Shown piece by piece: positions 34,936-46,844 of a stretch of 64,000 nucleotides of DNA. A program made the position numbers and the translations under genes. Within the stretch, counting starts at the first letter, position 1; every line of letters begins with the position of its first letter. The stretch spans positions 1,960,501 to 2,024,500 of the forward strand of contig JBAIAC010000056.1 of NCBI GenBank assembly GCA_037349315.1, read 5' to 3'. The notes below the pieces were generated by a model that saw only the letters and a program-made list of their open reading frames with translations, did not search any database and was not told the origin of the DNA. This DNA is from Chelydra serpentina. Its lineage: Eukaryota; Chordata; Testudines; Chelydridae.

Positions 34936-36032
34936 ATGTCCTGCTGCTCACCCTGTGGGGAGGCACACCCCAAGCCATGTGTTAAGAGCACCATTAACAC
35001 CTGTTCTACAGGGTGTGGCAGCTCCAGGGTGGTGATCTACCTTGCTCCCGCCGTGGTGACATTTGGGGGAGCATCTCTCACTTCTTACTCTCAGGCCTTG
35101 GCTACACTTGCAGATGTACAGCGCTGTGAGTTAAACCCGTGTTCGTACAGCTGAGTAAGGAAAGCGCTGCAGCCTGTCCACACTGGCAGCTGCCAGCGCA
35201 GTAAGGTGGCTACATTTGAGGCATTTGCAGCTGTATTGGGAGCGGTGCATTATGGGCATTCAAGTAGCTGCAACGTGCTTTTCAAATGGGGGTGAGGGGT
35301 GAGGGGGACTTTGACAGGGAGCGTTTTGGGAGACAGAGTGGGGTTTTTGAAATCTCCACAGAGTGTCAGCTCATTATTTCCACACCTCCACATCCCCTGC
35401 CTCTCTCTCAATCACTGAAAGCAAACAGCAGGGGCTTTGTTTGTTTCTAAAGAGCAGATAAAAGAGAGGAAACGGAGCCTTCCCCCTCCCCCCGGCCGTT
35501 CTTCTCCCCCCCCCCCCCACGCCGTCTCTGTCCAAGGCAACTTTGCTGCCGGCATTCCTAACGGAGCCCCTCCCCTCTTCCCCCCCCTCCCCCCGCCTGC
35601 AAACAGTAGCTGTGTTTGGTTTTTTGTAAAGCACCTCAACAACGGAGCTCTGAACTCCAACCCGGAAGTGCCGTTTCAAAACAAAGGCAGCTTCCGGAGA
35701 TCAGTAACTGCGTTGTTCCTCGGCTACACTGAAAGACCAGCGTTCCACCCACTTCGCAACAGCTGTTATTCCTCTCGGGGAGGTGGAGTACATGCAGCGC
35801 TGTACCTGAGGAGATGCAGCGCTGCATGTGCCTTGCAAGTGTAGCCAGTTAGTGAGTTACAGCGCTGCCGGCAGTTTTATTGCGCTGTAACTCGTAAGTG
35901 TAGCCAAGGCCTCAGTATGCTGTATTGGGATCCTCAGGAGGGCCTGGCATTGGGGGCTTCTCTGGCTATGGCAGCTACGGAGGTTACGGATGTGGCCATG
36001 GGTGCGGCTGTGGGAGCTGTGGGCCATGTTAA
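34936..36032 (+). pseudogene. Corneous beta-protein (beta-keratin) gene split by a DNA transposon
   Basis: The 5' part (34936-35093) encodes a Cys-rich N-terminus (MSCCSPCGEAHPKPC) and the beta-core-like segment CGSSRVVIYLAPAVVTFGGA. The 3' part (35915-36032) encodes a Gly/Tyr-rich tail (GIGGFSGYGSYGGYGCGH) ending in CGPC and TAA. Between them lies an 818-bp transposon with a TCA TSD. Ignoring the insert, the frame is continuous over 91 codons with no other stop. Such proteins form the hard corneous layer of sauropsid scales, claws and shell. An acceptor-like ttcag 22 bases before the ATG fits the usual 5' UTR intron. As it stands the gene cannot make a normal protein. Confidence 0.85.
35094..35911. 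mobile_element. 818-bp non-autonomous DNA transposon in beta-keratin gene
   Basis: Left tip GGCCTTGGCTACACTTGC, right tip ...GTAAGTGTAGCCAAGGCC (inverted repeats of about 17 bp), then subterminal gcgctgtaact-type repeats. Flanked by TCA at 35091-35093 and 35912-35914. A 3-bp TNA TSD and tips like GGCCAGGTCTACACT suggest PIF/Harbinger. Its interior ORFs are not conserved. Confidence 0.85.
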
Positions 36033-36439
36033 ACCCAGTAGGAATATCCAATGAATAACCAGGCAATGAATAGCAAGAGACAGATTCATGGCTCAGCCTC
36101 TGAGTGGCTTTCAGAATTGCTGAACACCCAGCATTCCAGCTGAACTCAACGGGAGCTGTGTCTGCTCAGCCCCTATGAAACTCTGCCCCATGCACGTCTT
36201 TCCCATTTGTGGTCTTTAGACCTTGCTTGACTGATACAACACCATGTTAGGCTTCACCTTAGATTTCTGACTCTCTCCTCCAAGGGATTCCCAGCTCAGG
36301 CCTTCTTAAGTAAAATTTAACATGTGAGACTGTCTCAGAATCCTTCCTAAAATCAAAATATATCATGTCTACTGCTTCTCCCCATGCAATAGGCCAATAT
36401 CCCTGTCAAAGGAAGAAATTAGTTTGGGTTTGCATGATT

Positions 36440-37010
36440 TGTCCTTGAGAAATCCGTGTTGGCTACTACTGATCAGTTTATTACCCGTAATGTGCTTACA
36501 AACTGATTATATAATAATTTGTTTCAGTATCTCTCTCGGTATCATAGTTAAGCTAATTGGTCTATAATTCTCTGGGATTCTACTTTTTCCACCTTTTCAA
36601 AGATGGGTACTAAGTTAGCCCTTCTTCAGTCCTCTGGGATGTCACCACCTTCCATGACGTCTCCAAGAGAATCGCTAATGGTTCAGAGATTGCTGCAGCT
36701 AATTCCCTGAGTACACTGGGTGAATTTCATCAGGCCCTGATCACTTGGATACATCTAACTTACCTAAATATTCTGTGCTAGACTTGGTAGACTGGGTCAG
36801 TTCAAACAAAATGAATTTTATTATTGCTAAATGGAAGATCATACATGTAGGAACAAGGAAGGCAGGCCATACCTACACAATGGGGGGGAAGGCAAAGATT
36901 GATGGGTCAGAGTGGACAAGCAACTCAGTGTGAGCTCACAGTGTGATGCTGGGTCAAAAGGACCAATGTGATCCTTGCATGTACAAACTGGTGAATCATT
37001 AGTAGGTGTT
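36440..37010. mobile_element. Composite of two diverged CR1 pieces, copy B
   Basis: Reversed CR1 RT-like sequence to about 36760 (aattggtctataattctctg, cctctgggatgtcaccacct), then forward RT-like sequence (FIIAKWKIIHVGTRK at about 36810-36860). Parallel to copy A at 30290-30785, but without the hAT insertion. Confidence 0.65.
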
Positions 37011-37085
37011 TGAAACCGATTTTACCTTGGTATCTGCCACTGGTGATACCAGGACTGGAATACTAGCAGGACGGGGGTGGGGAGC

Positions 37086-37264
37086 AGGGATAGCTCAGTG
37101 GTTTGAGCATTGGCCTGCTAAACGCAGGATTGTGAGTTCAATCCTTGAGGTGGCCATTTAGGGATCTGGGGCAAAAAAAATCTGTCAGGGGATTGTACTT
37201 GGTCCTGCTAGTGAAGACGGGGGACTGGACTCGATGACCTTTCAAGGTCCTTCTGGTTCTATGA
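37086..37264 (+). mobile_element. tRNA-Lys-derived SINE (Cry I type)
   Basis: gggatagctcagtggtttga, gtgagttcaatcc and gatgacctttcaaggtcctt in order, tail ttctggttctatgag. Middle variant gtcaggggattgtacttggt, as in the copy at 47600, a distinct SINE subfamily. Confidence 0.87.
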
Positions 37265-37615
37265 GATAGGCATATTTCCATATATGTAGCTGGGTTTGAG
37301 AAACTGAAAGATTTGTAGAGGTTACAAAAGCACCACCAAAATGATGTGAGGGTTGGAAAAAAAAAACCTTATTGTCAAGGAGCTCAACATGTGTCGTTGA
37401 TTAAAAAAGAACTAAATGAAGAAATTGAGAGGTGACAATGTAACTTGATTACAGTTCATAAGCAAATAAGCAAAGTCAGTAAGTGGTACTTCAGTGTGGC
37501 AGGGAAAGTCAAAATAAGAACCAGATAAACCAAGAAGTTAAAATCATACACATTTAAATTAGAAACTGGGTGCAATGCTAACATCATATGGTGCCAAGAC
37601 AAACCCTTAGAAAAG

Positions 37616-38035
37616 GGTTTGGGCCTTTGGTATGACTGTGGGCCATGTTAAGCCCCAGGTGAAGAGCCACAGAACAAGGAATAAGCAGGACATTAATAGC
37701 AGGAGTCATCGTCACACACTACTTGATGTGATGGGCATGGTTTTCGGAAATGCTGAGCATCCACAACCCCAGTTGAGTTCAGTCGGAGCTGTGACTACTG
37801 GGCCCCTATAAAAAACTGCCCCAGACATATCTCTGATATATTAGGCTTCTCCTTAGATTTCTGACTCTTTTCTCTAATGGCTTTGCAGAATGTCGTGTGT
37901 GAAATGCATGACCTTGGAGTGAGTGATTGGTTATAGCCCATAATGAAGCCCTGATAAGATATTTTTCTACTCTGCACTATTTCTGTCTGCAACTTTATAT
38001 TCGATCTCTTCTTTGCAATAAAAATTAGGTTGCAT
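37616..38035 (+). pseudogene. 3' end of a second beta-keratin gene
   Basis: The last codons read Y-D-C-G-P-C-stop (37631-37651), matching the C-terminus of the copy at 34936. The following 3' UTR aligns with 36033-36290 (gctgagcatccacaacccca, ttaggcttctccttagattt). A poly(A) signal AATAAA lies at 38017-38022. Everything upstream of the last residues is missing, so this is a 5'-truncated duplicate. Confidence 0.72.
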
Positions 38036-38039
38036 CATA

Positions 38040-38955
38040 CTATTGAAGAGAACTGCAAACAATGAAAACCATTTGGAGGTAACCAGGGAACATTACAGCA
38101 GACCAGGGATCACCCTCTCTGTGAGTAAAGACAAGAGACTGATTCAATGTGCCACAAGATGGACACAGACATTCTGTTCATTCACTGAGGAGACATCTTG
38201 CTGCGCTGGGGCGTTGCATGGAGACTCGTTTCTGTGGAGCTTGAAAGCTCTGCAACAGACTCAGCTTGTGGAGCGGGATGGGGACCGACTTGCTTAGCTA
38301 GGAAATGTTTCCGTAAGTGTAGGCCCAAGCTGGGGTTTTATGATTTTGTTTTGGGGTGCAGCTATTGTTAACCTGGAAAGTGAAGACAAGGCTGGCATAG
38401 CCCAGAGGGGGGTCCTGGAGTGGCTCATGAGCTGATGGTGTGAAGGGGTAAATACACTTCCTTATGCACTTTCTCCTATAGAAATCCCTTTAAATGTTTG
38501 AGTACTTCATCCTGACTTTCATTTTGTTTTCAGATTTGTTGCCAGAAGAAAAATGTATCCACAGGAAACAGCCATGTTGCAATCAGCTCCCTCTGTGTCT
38601 GTCTAGCTCCTACTCTGCTGGGGCCAGTTGTAACATTCCCCGCGTGCTCTGTAGTGTCTGTGAGGGCACAGTGCTAGTCTCTGTGGTATGATCATGTTGG
38701 CATATCAGGCAAATAGGGCAGAGTTAAGGCTATGTTGCTGGGGTAGCATAGAGCTTAACTCTTTACTGCCTGGTTTCAGAGGTGTGAATTTAGCCCCCTC
38801 CACATTCTGGAAGGGCACATGGCAGCCCCAGGTCATCTTAACTCAGCGCTAACAAAGTTTGGAAGCAGTTAATTTATTTAAAGATAATATCTCAGCACCC
38901 TGCTGCTCCCCAGCCCATCTTGCCCCCTCCACTGCTCTGGCACCATGACAACCAT
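38040..38955. other. Flank of keratin fragment, no gene
   Basis: Short ORFs only. 38630-38890 aligns with 32370-32680, supporting duplication of the keratin unit. Confidence 0.4.
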
Positions 38956-38957
38956 TA

Positions 38958-39575
38958 CCATGAAGGCTAACGGCATTTTGGGCTGTATAAGTAGGGGCAT
39001 TTCCAGCAGATCGAGGGACGTGATTATTCCCCTCTATTCGGCACTGGTGAGGCCTCATTTGGAGTACTGTGTCCAGTTTTGGGCCCCACACTACAAGAAG
39101 GATGTGGATAAATTGGAAAGAGTCCAGCGGAGGGCAAGAAAAATGATTAGGGAGCTGGAGCACATGACTTATGAGGAAAGGCTGAGGGAACTGGGATTGT
39201 TTAGCCTGCAGAAGCGAAGAATGAGGGGGGGATTTGATAGCTGCTTTCAACTACCTGAAAGGGGGTTCCAAAGAGGATGGATCTAGACTGTTCTCAGTGG
39301 AAGCACATGACAGAAGAAGGAGTAATGGTCTCAAGTTGCAGAGGGGGAGGTTTAGGTTGGATATTAGGAAAACCTTTTTCACTAGTAGGGTGGTGAAGCA
39401 CTGGAATGGGTTACCTAGGGAGGTGGTGGAATCTCCTTCCTTAGAGGTTTTTAAGGTCAAGCTTGACAAAGCCCTGGCTGGGATGATTTAGTTGGGGTTG
39501 GTCCTGCTTTGAGCAGGGGGTTGGACTAGATGACCTCCTGAGGTCCCTTCCAACCTGAGTTTCTATGATTCTTTG
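38958..39575 (+). mobile_element. CR1 LINE 3' fragment
   Basis: Encodes the end of ORF2 ([40 protein letters not shown]) with a one-base frame break near 39230 (an extra G in ggggggatttgatag), then [20 protein letters not shown], 3' UTR and tail ttctatgattctttgat. Confidence 0.92.
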
Positions 39576-39828
39576 ATCACCTTCCCCTCCTCCAAATTCT
39601 TCAAAATGGATCCTTGAGGACCTGCTTCATGATTTTTCCAGGGACAGAGGGGAGACTGACCATTCTGTAGTTCCCCGAATTCTCCTTTTTCAAAGATGGG
39701 CGCTATATTTGCTTTTTTCCAATTGTCTGGGGCCTCCCCCAATTGCCATGAGTTTTGAAACATAATGGCCAATGGCTCTGCAATCACATCAGCCAACTCC
39801 CTCCTCACCCTCGGATACAAATTCTTGA
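39576..39828 (-). mobile_element. CR1 LINE internal fragment
   Basis: Minus-strand translation contains [20 protein letters not shown] and DNWKKANIAPIF, the RT N-terminal region. It abuts the preceding CR1 tail in opposite orientation. Confidence 0.85.
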
Positions 39829-39829
39829 C

Positions 39830-39972
39830 AGGCCATGTGCGCAAAAAATTTCTTCTGTGCAAATTGTTGTGCTTCTGTGCAAATTTTTGTGCACATGGTG
39901 TTTCACCGTGTGCACAGGGTTTAGGATCTGTGTGTGTGTGCACACACACGCAGCTTAGAGGGAACAGTGCTG
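39830..39972. repeat. TGTGCAAA-rich repeat with (TG)n
   Basis: Repeated cttctgtgcaaattgttgtg-type units, then tgtgtgtgtgcacacacacg and agcttagagggaacagtg, which looks like the tip of a non-autonomous DNA element. Confidence 0.4.
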
Positions 39973-40189
39973 TCCTTACTGCACTTTTTATAAATAGGTA
40001 TTATATTTGCCCCTTTCTAGTTCTCTGGTATATCTCTCATCCTTCATGAATTCTCAGAGTCTAGAGTTTTCTTAGAGTTTTCTTCAGACAGCTCCTTAAG
40101 TACTCTTGGAGATATTTCATAGGCCCTGCTGAGTTGAAGATATCTTCAAAGATTATCGCTAATGACTCAAAGATTTCTTTAGCCAGTTC

Positions 40190-40447
40190 CTTCATGAGGT
40201 TTCTCCTCAGCAAGGGAGATTTACGTTAGATATTAGGGTAAAGTTTCTAATTATAAGGATAGTTATGCTGTGGAATAGGGTTCCAAGGGAGGTTGTGGAT
40301 TCCCCATCAGTGGAGGTTTTAAAAAACAGGTTGAACAAACATCTGTGAGGGATGGTCTAGGTTTACTTGGTCCTGTCACAGAGCAGAAGGTTGGATTTGT
40401 TCACGTCTTCAGGTCCCTTCCAGCCTTATATTTCTATGGTTCTATGC
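40190..40447 (+). mobile_element. Diverged CR1 3' end
   Basis: Pattern of CR1 3' sequence (gtggaatagggttccaaggg, aggttgtggattccccatca, cttccagccttatatttcta), older than neighbouring copies. Confidence 0.75.
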
Positions 40448-40689
40448 TTTCTTCCATGCTGCTCTTGCTCTTTCGAGCATTGGTTTTCAAACTTTTTTTC
40501 TGGTGACCCAGTTGAAGAAAATTGTTGATGCCCATGACCCAACCAATGGGAGCGTGGAGTTGGTGCTCAGGATGGGGGCAGCACATGGAGCTTCGTGGTT
40601 CCCCCCACCTAGAAACCGGACCTGCTGCTGGCCACTTCTGGGGCACAGCATGGTGTCAGAACAGGTAGGGACTAGTCTGCCTTAGACGG

Positions 40690-41940
40690 GCACCACCACC
40701 AATGGGATCGCCCTCTATAACACTGATAGAGAGATATGTACAGCTGTTTGCCTCCCCCCCAGGTATTAATACATACTCTGGGTTAATTAATAAGTTAATT
40801 AATAAGTGATTTTATTAAATAGAAGAAGTAGGATTTAAGTGGTTCCAAGTAATAACTGACAGAACAAAGTAAATTACCAAACAAAATAAAATAAAACACG
40901 CAAATCTATGCCTAATACAGTAAGAAAGTGATTACAGATGAAGTCTCATCCTCAGAGATGTTCCAGTAAGCTTCTTTTACAGACTAATCTCCTTCTAGTC
41001 TGGGTCCAGCAATCCCTCCCACCCCTGTGGTTACTGTCCTTTGTTCCAGTCGTTTTCAGGTAACCTTTGGGGGTGGAGAGGCTATCTCTTGAATCAGCTG
41101 AAGACCAAATGGAGGGGTTTACAAGGGCTTAAATAGACTTTATCTTGTGGATGGTCCCCCTCCTTTCTCCTATCCAGAATTCAGCTCCAAGATGGAGTTT
41201 TAGAATCACATGTGCAAGTCACATGTCCATGCATGACTGAGTTCCTTACCAGCCAGGCCATATTCCTGGGAAAGCTCAGATGTGGATTGGCATCTCCAAG
41301 TTCATTGTTGGCTTAAGTGTTTCTTGATTGGGCACTTACTGAGAATAGTCTTTTCTCAGGAAACTGACCAACTGCTTTACTGAGGCTACTTACAATTAAA
41401 CAAGTACATAGACAATATTCATAACTTCGAATACAAAAATGATACATGCATACAAATAGGATGAATATATTCAGTAGATCATAACCTTTACAGAGATATG
41501 TTACATGGCATATGTAGCATAAAACATACTCCAGTTATGTCATATATACATTCATAAGCATATTCCCATAAAGCATTATGGGGTGCAACATCATAGGTCA
41601 GTGGTTTGAGCATTGGCTTGCTAAACCTGGGGTTGTGAGTTCAATCCTTGAGGGGGCCATTTAGGGATCTGTGGCAAAAATTGGGGATTGGTCCTGCTTT
41701 GAGCAGGGGGTTGGACTAGATGACCTCCTAAGGTCCCTTCCAACCCTGCTTCTATGATATCATAACACTTCCCAAAGTTTATATTAGCCAGATCTCCTCC
41801 CCGGAGAGGTTACAGACCCTCTCACAGTAATATGTACACACATATTTTAAATACAATGAATTCCTAGGATACTGAAACTTAATTCACTAAATTTCACTTA
41901 ATTCGATAAAGATGGTCCAGGAAATTACCATCTCAGTCAC
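40690..41940 (-). mobile_element. LTR-like repeat with nested SINE
   Basis: Shares aacactgatagagagatatg, tagaagaagtaggatttaag and aaaataaaacacgcaa with the repeat at 53300-55390. By comparison with the solo LTR at 48997 (cccctccattttg next to the TATA-like region), orientation is minus; the 5' LTR edge would be tcagtcaca at about 41940. Interrupted by a SINE at 41596-41758. Confidence 0.65.
41596..41758 (+). mobile_element. tRNA-Lys-derived SINE with TSD ATCATA
   Basis: ggtcagtggtttgagcattg, gtgagttcaatcc, ggtcctgctttgagcagggg, tail cttctatgat. ATCATA at 41590-41595 and 41759-41764 marks the insertion into the LTR-like repeat. Confidence 0.9.
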
Positions 41941-42492
41941 ACCCCTGTCTGTCTATATCCATCTTATTCTTAGATTATCAGTGGTGCAGAGACAGTTTTT
42001 TGTTGTGTGTGTGTGTAGAATGTCCAGCAGAATAGAATCCTGGTCCATGACTGGCACTACTAGGTGCCACGGTATTAGAAATAAGAAATGATAATAATGG
42101 GGAGGTTGCAGGCAGTGGGAGGGAGGGTGTTAGAGAGTTGGGGAGGGGAAGGTTTGGGGCAAAGAGTTCCTGTGAGCCAGAGGGCTGGGGCAATGGGAAG
42201 GGGTGGGGATGCCATGAAGCAGCTACTGTAGGGAATTGGGTGCTGTGCATGGTTGGAAGAAATAGAACTCAAGGATCTGGAAGGGTTGGTGCTGGCCAGA
42301 GTAAAGGGAGCATGGGTGCTAGGCAGCGATTGCTCCGGGTAATGGCAGTGCTAGCAATGGGAGGGAGCGAAGGGACACATTTTTGGCAAGTACTCTTGAC
42401 AATCAAGACCAAGGAACACTTGGGATGATGGGGTGGAAATGGTTGGAGAGCAGGCAACTTGGGAGAACTGGTAGTGAGGAGGGCTGTGGGTA
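41941..42492. other. Intergenic, no feature recognised
   Basis: Purine-rich single-copy-looking sequence with a short tgtgtgtgtg run; ORFs are short and without domains. Confidence 0.35.
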
Positions 42493-43432
42493 ATCAACGA
42501 CCTGGAGGATGGTGTGGACTGCACCCTTAGCAAGTTTGCAGATGACACTAAACTGGGAGGAGTGGTTGATACGCTGGAGGGTAGGGATAGGATACAGAGG
42601 GACCTAGACAAATTAGAGGATTGGGCCAAAAGAAATATGATGAGGTTCAACAAGGACAAGTGCAGAGTCCTGCACTTAGGACGGAAGAATCCCATGCACT
42701 GCTACAGACTAGGGACCAAATGGCTGGGCAGCAGTTCTGCAGAAAAGGACCTAGGGGTTACAGTGGACAAAAAGCTGAATATGAGTCAACAGTGTGCCCT
42801 TGTTGCCAAGAAGGCTAACGGCATTTTGGGCTGTATAAGTAGGGGCATTTCCAGCAGATCGAGGGACGTGATTATTCCCTTCTATTCAGCACTGGTGAGG
42901 CCTCATTTGGAGAACTGTGTCCAGTTTTGGGCCCCACACTACAAAAAGGATGTGGATAAATTGGAAAGAGTCCAACGGAGGGCAACAAAAATGATTAGGG
43001 GGCTGGAGCACATGACTTATGAGGAGAGGCTGAGGGAACTGGGATTGTTTAGCCTGCAGAAGAGAAGAGTGAGGGGGGATTTGATAGCTGCTTTCAACTA
43101 CCTAAAAGGGGGTTCCAAAGAGGATGGATCTAGACTGTTCTCAGTGGTAGAAGATGACAGAAGAAGGAGTAATGGTCTCAAGTTGCAGAGGGGGAGGTTT
43201 AGGTTGGATATTAGGAAAACCTTTTTCACTAGTAGGGTGGTGAAGCACTGGAATGGGTTACCTAGGGAGGTGGTGGAATCTCCTTCCTTAGAGGTTTTTA
43301 AGGTCAGGCTTGACAAAGCCCTGGCTGGGATGATTTAGTTGGGGTTGGTCCTGCTTTGAGCAGGGGGTTGGACTAGATGACCTCCTGAGGTCCCTTCCAA
43401 CCCTGAGATTCTATGATTCTATGATTCTATAA
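42493..43432 (+). mobile_element. CR1 LINE, 3' 0.94 kb, open RT C-terminus
   Basis: An unbroken frame 42514-43338 (274 codons) carries [15 protein letters not shown] (the FADD catalytic motif of reverse transcriptase), [15 protein letters not shown] and the ORF2 end. It finishes with a repeated attctatg tail (43408-43432). The copy is 5' truncated inside RT, as is common for CR1, yet little decayed, so it is fairly recent. Confidence 0.95.
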
Positions 43433-43931
43433 TGAGAGGGGAGGAGAGAACACAAGGAGTGGTTGCTCCTCTGGTCTCAGGAGGTGAGGAAGGGGTGTGG
43501 GTGTTATGGTGATTGACAAGTCTGGCTGCATCTCTGTGCACTTCCTGGTCTCTCTGAGTACCCCAGCCCCCTCAGCTGTCAGGCCTCATGCCTTTCCCTC
43601 TCCTGCAGTGTCTCTGGGCCTCTCTCTGTCAGTAAGAAGCAGTTCCAGGGGGATGTCCCCTCAGACTAGAGTCTTCCCTTTCTGGGATATGGAATTATCT
43701 GCTCTGGGTTTTAGAAGCCCTCTTGATCATGAGTGTCTGGCTGTGTGTTCCCAGGAGAGATAGGGATAGTTAAATCCCTCATAAGAAGAGTGTCCTGCAC
43801 CATTGTATACTTGGGGCGCTGGCCCAAGGATTTTACTGCTTTAAAACAGGCTGGGATTAAAAGAACTTTTTGGTGCGTGTGATAAAAGTCCCATGAATTC
43901 ACCTGATCTCCCTTGTCTTCTTTCCCCTCAG

Positions 43932-45480
43932 CAGGGTTTCCAGCTTCCAAACCCGATGTCATCTCCCAGCGGGAATGAGGAGAAGAGCCCAGGGCTCAGA
44001 GGAAAGAGACAGCCTTTGTGGTAGCTGCACAAACAGCTGGGCTTCCCCACAAAGACCTTGTGAGCTCTCTGAGCTCAGGATTATCCCTAGCAGGTGTCAT
44101 ATCCTCAGGGCAGATATTGCTCATGGCTTCCTACCCACCCTTCCTGAGCTCCCTTCTTCCTGAGTGTTTGAATGGCTGGGAGGTGAAGGGCAGAGCCCCC
44201 TAGCAGCAGGCAGGGAGATGGGGCACGGCCGGGGGGATGAAGGGAAGGGTCCCTTAGTGCCAGGCAGTGGAAATGGGACATGGCTGGGGGGGATGAAGGG
44301 CAGTGCCACTTAGCGCCAGGCTGGGAGGGGGCACGACTTGGGGGGAATGAAGGGCAGTTCCCCCTTGTGCCAGGCAGGGAGATGGCACAGAACTGATCCC
44401 CTCCTCTCTCCCATATTGGGAAGAGTTTGGGGAAATTCAGTCCCTGATGTTTTTCCATCTTTCCAGCTGTACGCACTGACATTCCACTTTCCCTGGGGAT
44501 GCTTGACCCCCGCTCTGCACCAGGCCCTGCCCCCGCTCCACTGCTTCTCCCAAGGCCCCACCCTGCCTGGCCTCTTCCACCCCCACCCCGCCTCTTCCCA
44601 CCCCATTCTGCACCCTCCTTGAGTGTGCCCCACCCTCGCTCCTCTGCCTTCCTACCATTGCCTTCTGCATGCTGCTAAACAGCTGATCCGTGGCAGGTGG
44701 GAGGTGCTGGGAGGGAGGGGGAGGCACTGATCGGCCAGGCCACTGGCTGGGAGGAGTGGGAGGAGCTGATCAGTGGGGCTTCCAGTGGGTGCTGATCACC
44801 CACTATATTTTTCCTGTGGGTGCTCCAGACCCGGAGCACCCACGAAGTCAGCGCCTATGTCTCCAGCTGTTCTTTTGGTTTGTTCTCCCCTTTTCCATCC
44901 CTGTTTCTGAGGTTTTTCTTTCTCTGTCCCAGCAGGTGATGGGATCATGGGTGAAAATTTGGAGCATAATCCTCAGTAGGAAGATACTGAGCAAGTGAAA
45001 CCATGTGGGGCATTATTGCGAAGATCCAAAAGGAATGTGCCCAGGAGTTCTGAGCAGGGAAATGCCTGTGAGAGTCATCATAGGCCAGAGAAGCAGCAGG
45101 GAAATCAGCCAAGGCAGAAAGTTGGCAAATCTCTTTGTTATCAGGGAACTCACAACAGCCTCAAGAAAACCACAGCTCAGCAGAGAATTCCCACAGGAGA
45201 GAGAAATAACACACGCACGGAGTGTTGGAAAAAGTCCAGTAGCCGCTCACACCTCATTACACATCAGAGAATCCACACGAGGGAGAGACCCTATGAATGC
45301 TGTGAGTGTGGAAAAACCTTTGTTTAGTGCTCAACCCTTATTACACATCAGAGAATCCCTTCTGGAAAGAGACCCCATGAATGCTCCAAGTGTGGGAAAT
45401 GCTACCATTAGAGATCATCCCTTAAAATGTATCATCACAGAAGCTGCAAGGGTGATAAACAGCATAAAAATCTTGCCTAG
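43932..45480 (+). pseudogene. KRAB C2H2 zinc-finger gene, decayed
   Basis: The first exon (from 43932, acceptor cccctcag) encodes the KRAB B-box GFPASKPDVISQRE, then an in-frame TGA (43976-43978). The second exon (from about 44933) encodes GDGIMGENLEHNPQ, TAG (44977-44979), a linker ([20 protein letters not shown], then [16 protein letters not shown]) and two to three degenerate fingers ([20 protein letters not shown] + CGKTF). More stops follow: TAG 45325-45327 and another near 45411. The first finger has lost a zinc-binding Cys (RTECW). KRAB-ZNF proteins repress transposons; this one cannot be made. No KRAB A-box was found upstream. Confidence 0.85.
44690..44867 (-). mobile_element. hAT-type element fragment inside ZNF intron
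   Basis: Ends ggagcacccacgaagtcagc + gcctatg, the reverse complement of the tip of the 30794 element (cataggcgccgacttcgtgg), and contains the gggagggggaggcactgatc motif. Confidence 0.65.
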
Positions 45481-45659
45481 GGCTGAGAAAAGATTTTTTT
45501 CCCTTTTGCTAATTTCTATATAGTGAACCTTACGGCAGCATTTCTGTCACTCTGGTTGCTCAGCTGCCGCAGCTGAGGTGTCTGTGGGCTTGTCTACATT
45601 ATCCACGGGACCGACAGGCAGCGATCGATCCAGCAGGGATTGATTTATCACGTCTAGTC

Positions 45660-46810
45660 TAGTCTCTGGGTACATGTCACTGTAGGCAGTCTCATCACAC
45701 CATCCCCCCCCATAAACTTATGAAGCTCAGTCTTGAAGCCAGGTAGGTTTTTTGCCCCCACTGCTCCTCTTGGAAGGATGTTCCAAAACTTCACTCCTCT
45801 GATGGTTCAAAACCTTCACCTAATTTCAAGCCTAAACTTGTTATTGTCCAGTCTATATCCCTTAGTTCTTGTGTCCACATTGATGCTTAACTTAAATAAC
45901 TCCTCTCCTTCCCTAGTATTTACCCCTCTGATGTATTTATAGAGAGAAATCTTATCTTCCCTCAGCCTTCTTTTGGTTAGGCTAAGCAAACAAAGCTCTT
46001 TGAGTCATAAGACAGGTTTTCTATTCCTCAGATCATCCTAGCAGCCCTTTTCTGCACCTGTTCCAGTTTGAATTCATCTTTTTTTAAACATGGGAGACCA
46101 CAATTGCACATAGTATTCCAGATGAGGTCTCACCAGTGTCTTGTATGGTACTAGTGTTTCCTTTGTCAAAAAATATAAGTTATCTTCTCAAGGAGGGAGA
46201 TCAGGTTGGTCTACCTTTTGTAAAACTATGTTGTATTTATCCCAATTACTGTTAACCTCCATGTCCATAACAACTTTCTCTTTCAAAATTTTTTCCACCA
46301 TCTTACATACAATAGAGGTCAACCTGGATCCTTTTTGTTCCCTTTCTTAAAAATAGGAACTATATTAGTAATTCTACAGTCATAGAGTATGACCTCCCAA
46401 GTTTACAGATTCATTATAAATCCCTTGCTATTGAACTTGCTGTTTCATGTGCCAGTTCCTTTAATATTCTTGGATGCAGATTATCCAAGCCCCCCGCCCC
46501 CCCGATTTGGTTCCATTAAACTGCTTGAGTTTGATTTCCTCCTCGGATGTGGTAATTTCTACCTCCATATCCTTGTTCCCACCCTGCCACTACCTCTAAG
46601 CTCTTCATTAACCCAATTAAAAACTGAGGTAAAGTATTCATTTAGGCATTGGGCCATACCTAGATTATTTTTAGTCTCCACCCCATCCTCAGGGTTTAGC
46701 TTTCTCACTTCTTCTTTCCTGGTTTTCTTTTTATTTATATGGCTATAGAACCTTTTCCCATTGGTTTTAATTCCCTTTACAAGGTCCACTCTACTTGGCT
46801 TTCGGCAAGT
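45660..46810 (-). mobile_element. Older CR1-type LINE fragment
   Basis: The minus strand has RFYSHINKKKTRKEEVRKLN and NLGMAQCLNEYFTSVFN (46559-46789), the CR1 region between endonuclease and RT. The 3' part (45660-46150) matches the CR1 C-terminal pattern with many stops. Confidence 0.8.
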
Positions 46811-46844
46811 CTCACTTTATCCTTACACTTTCTGACCTCCAAGA

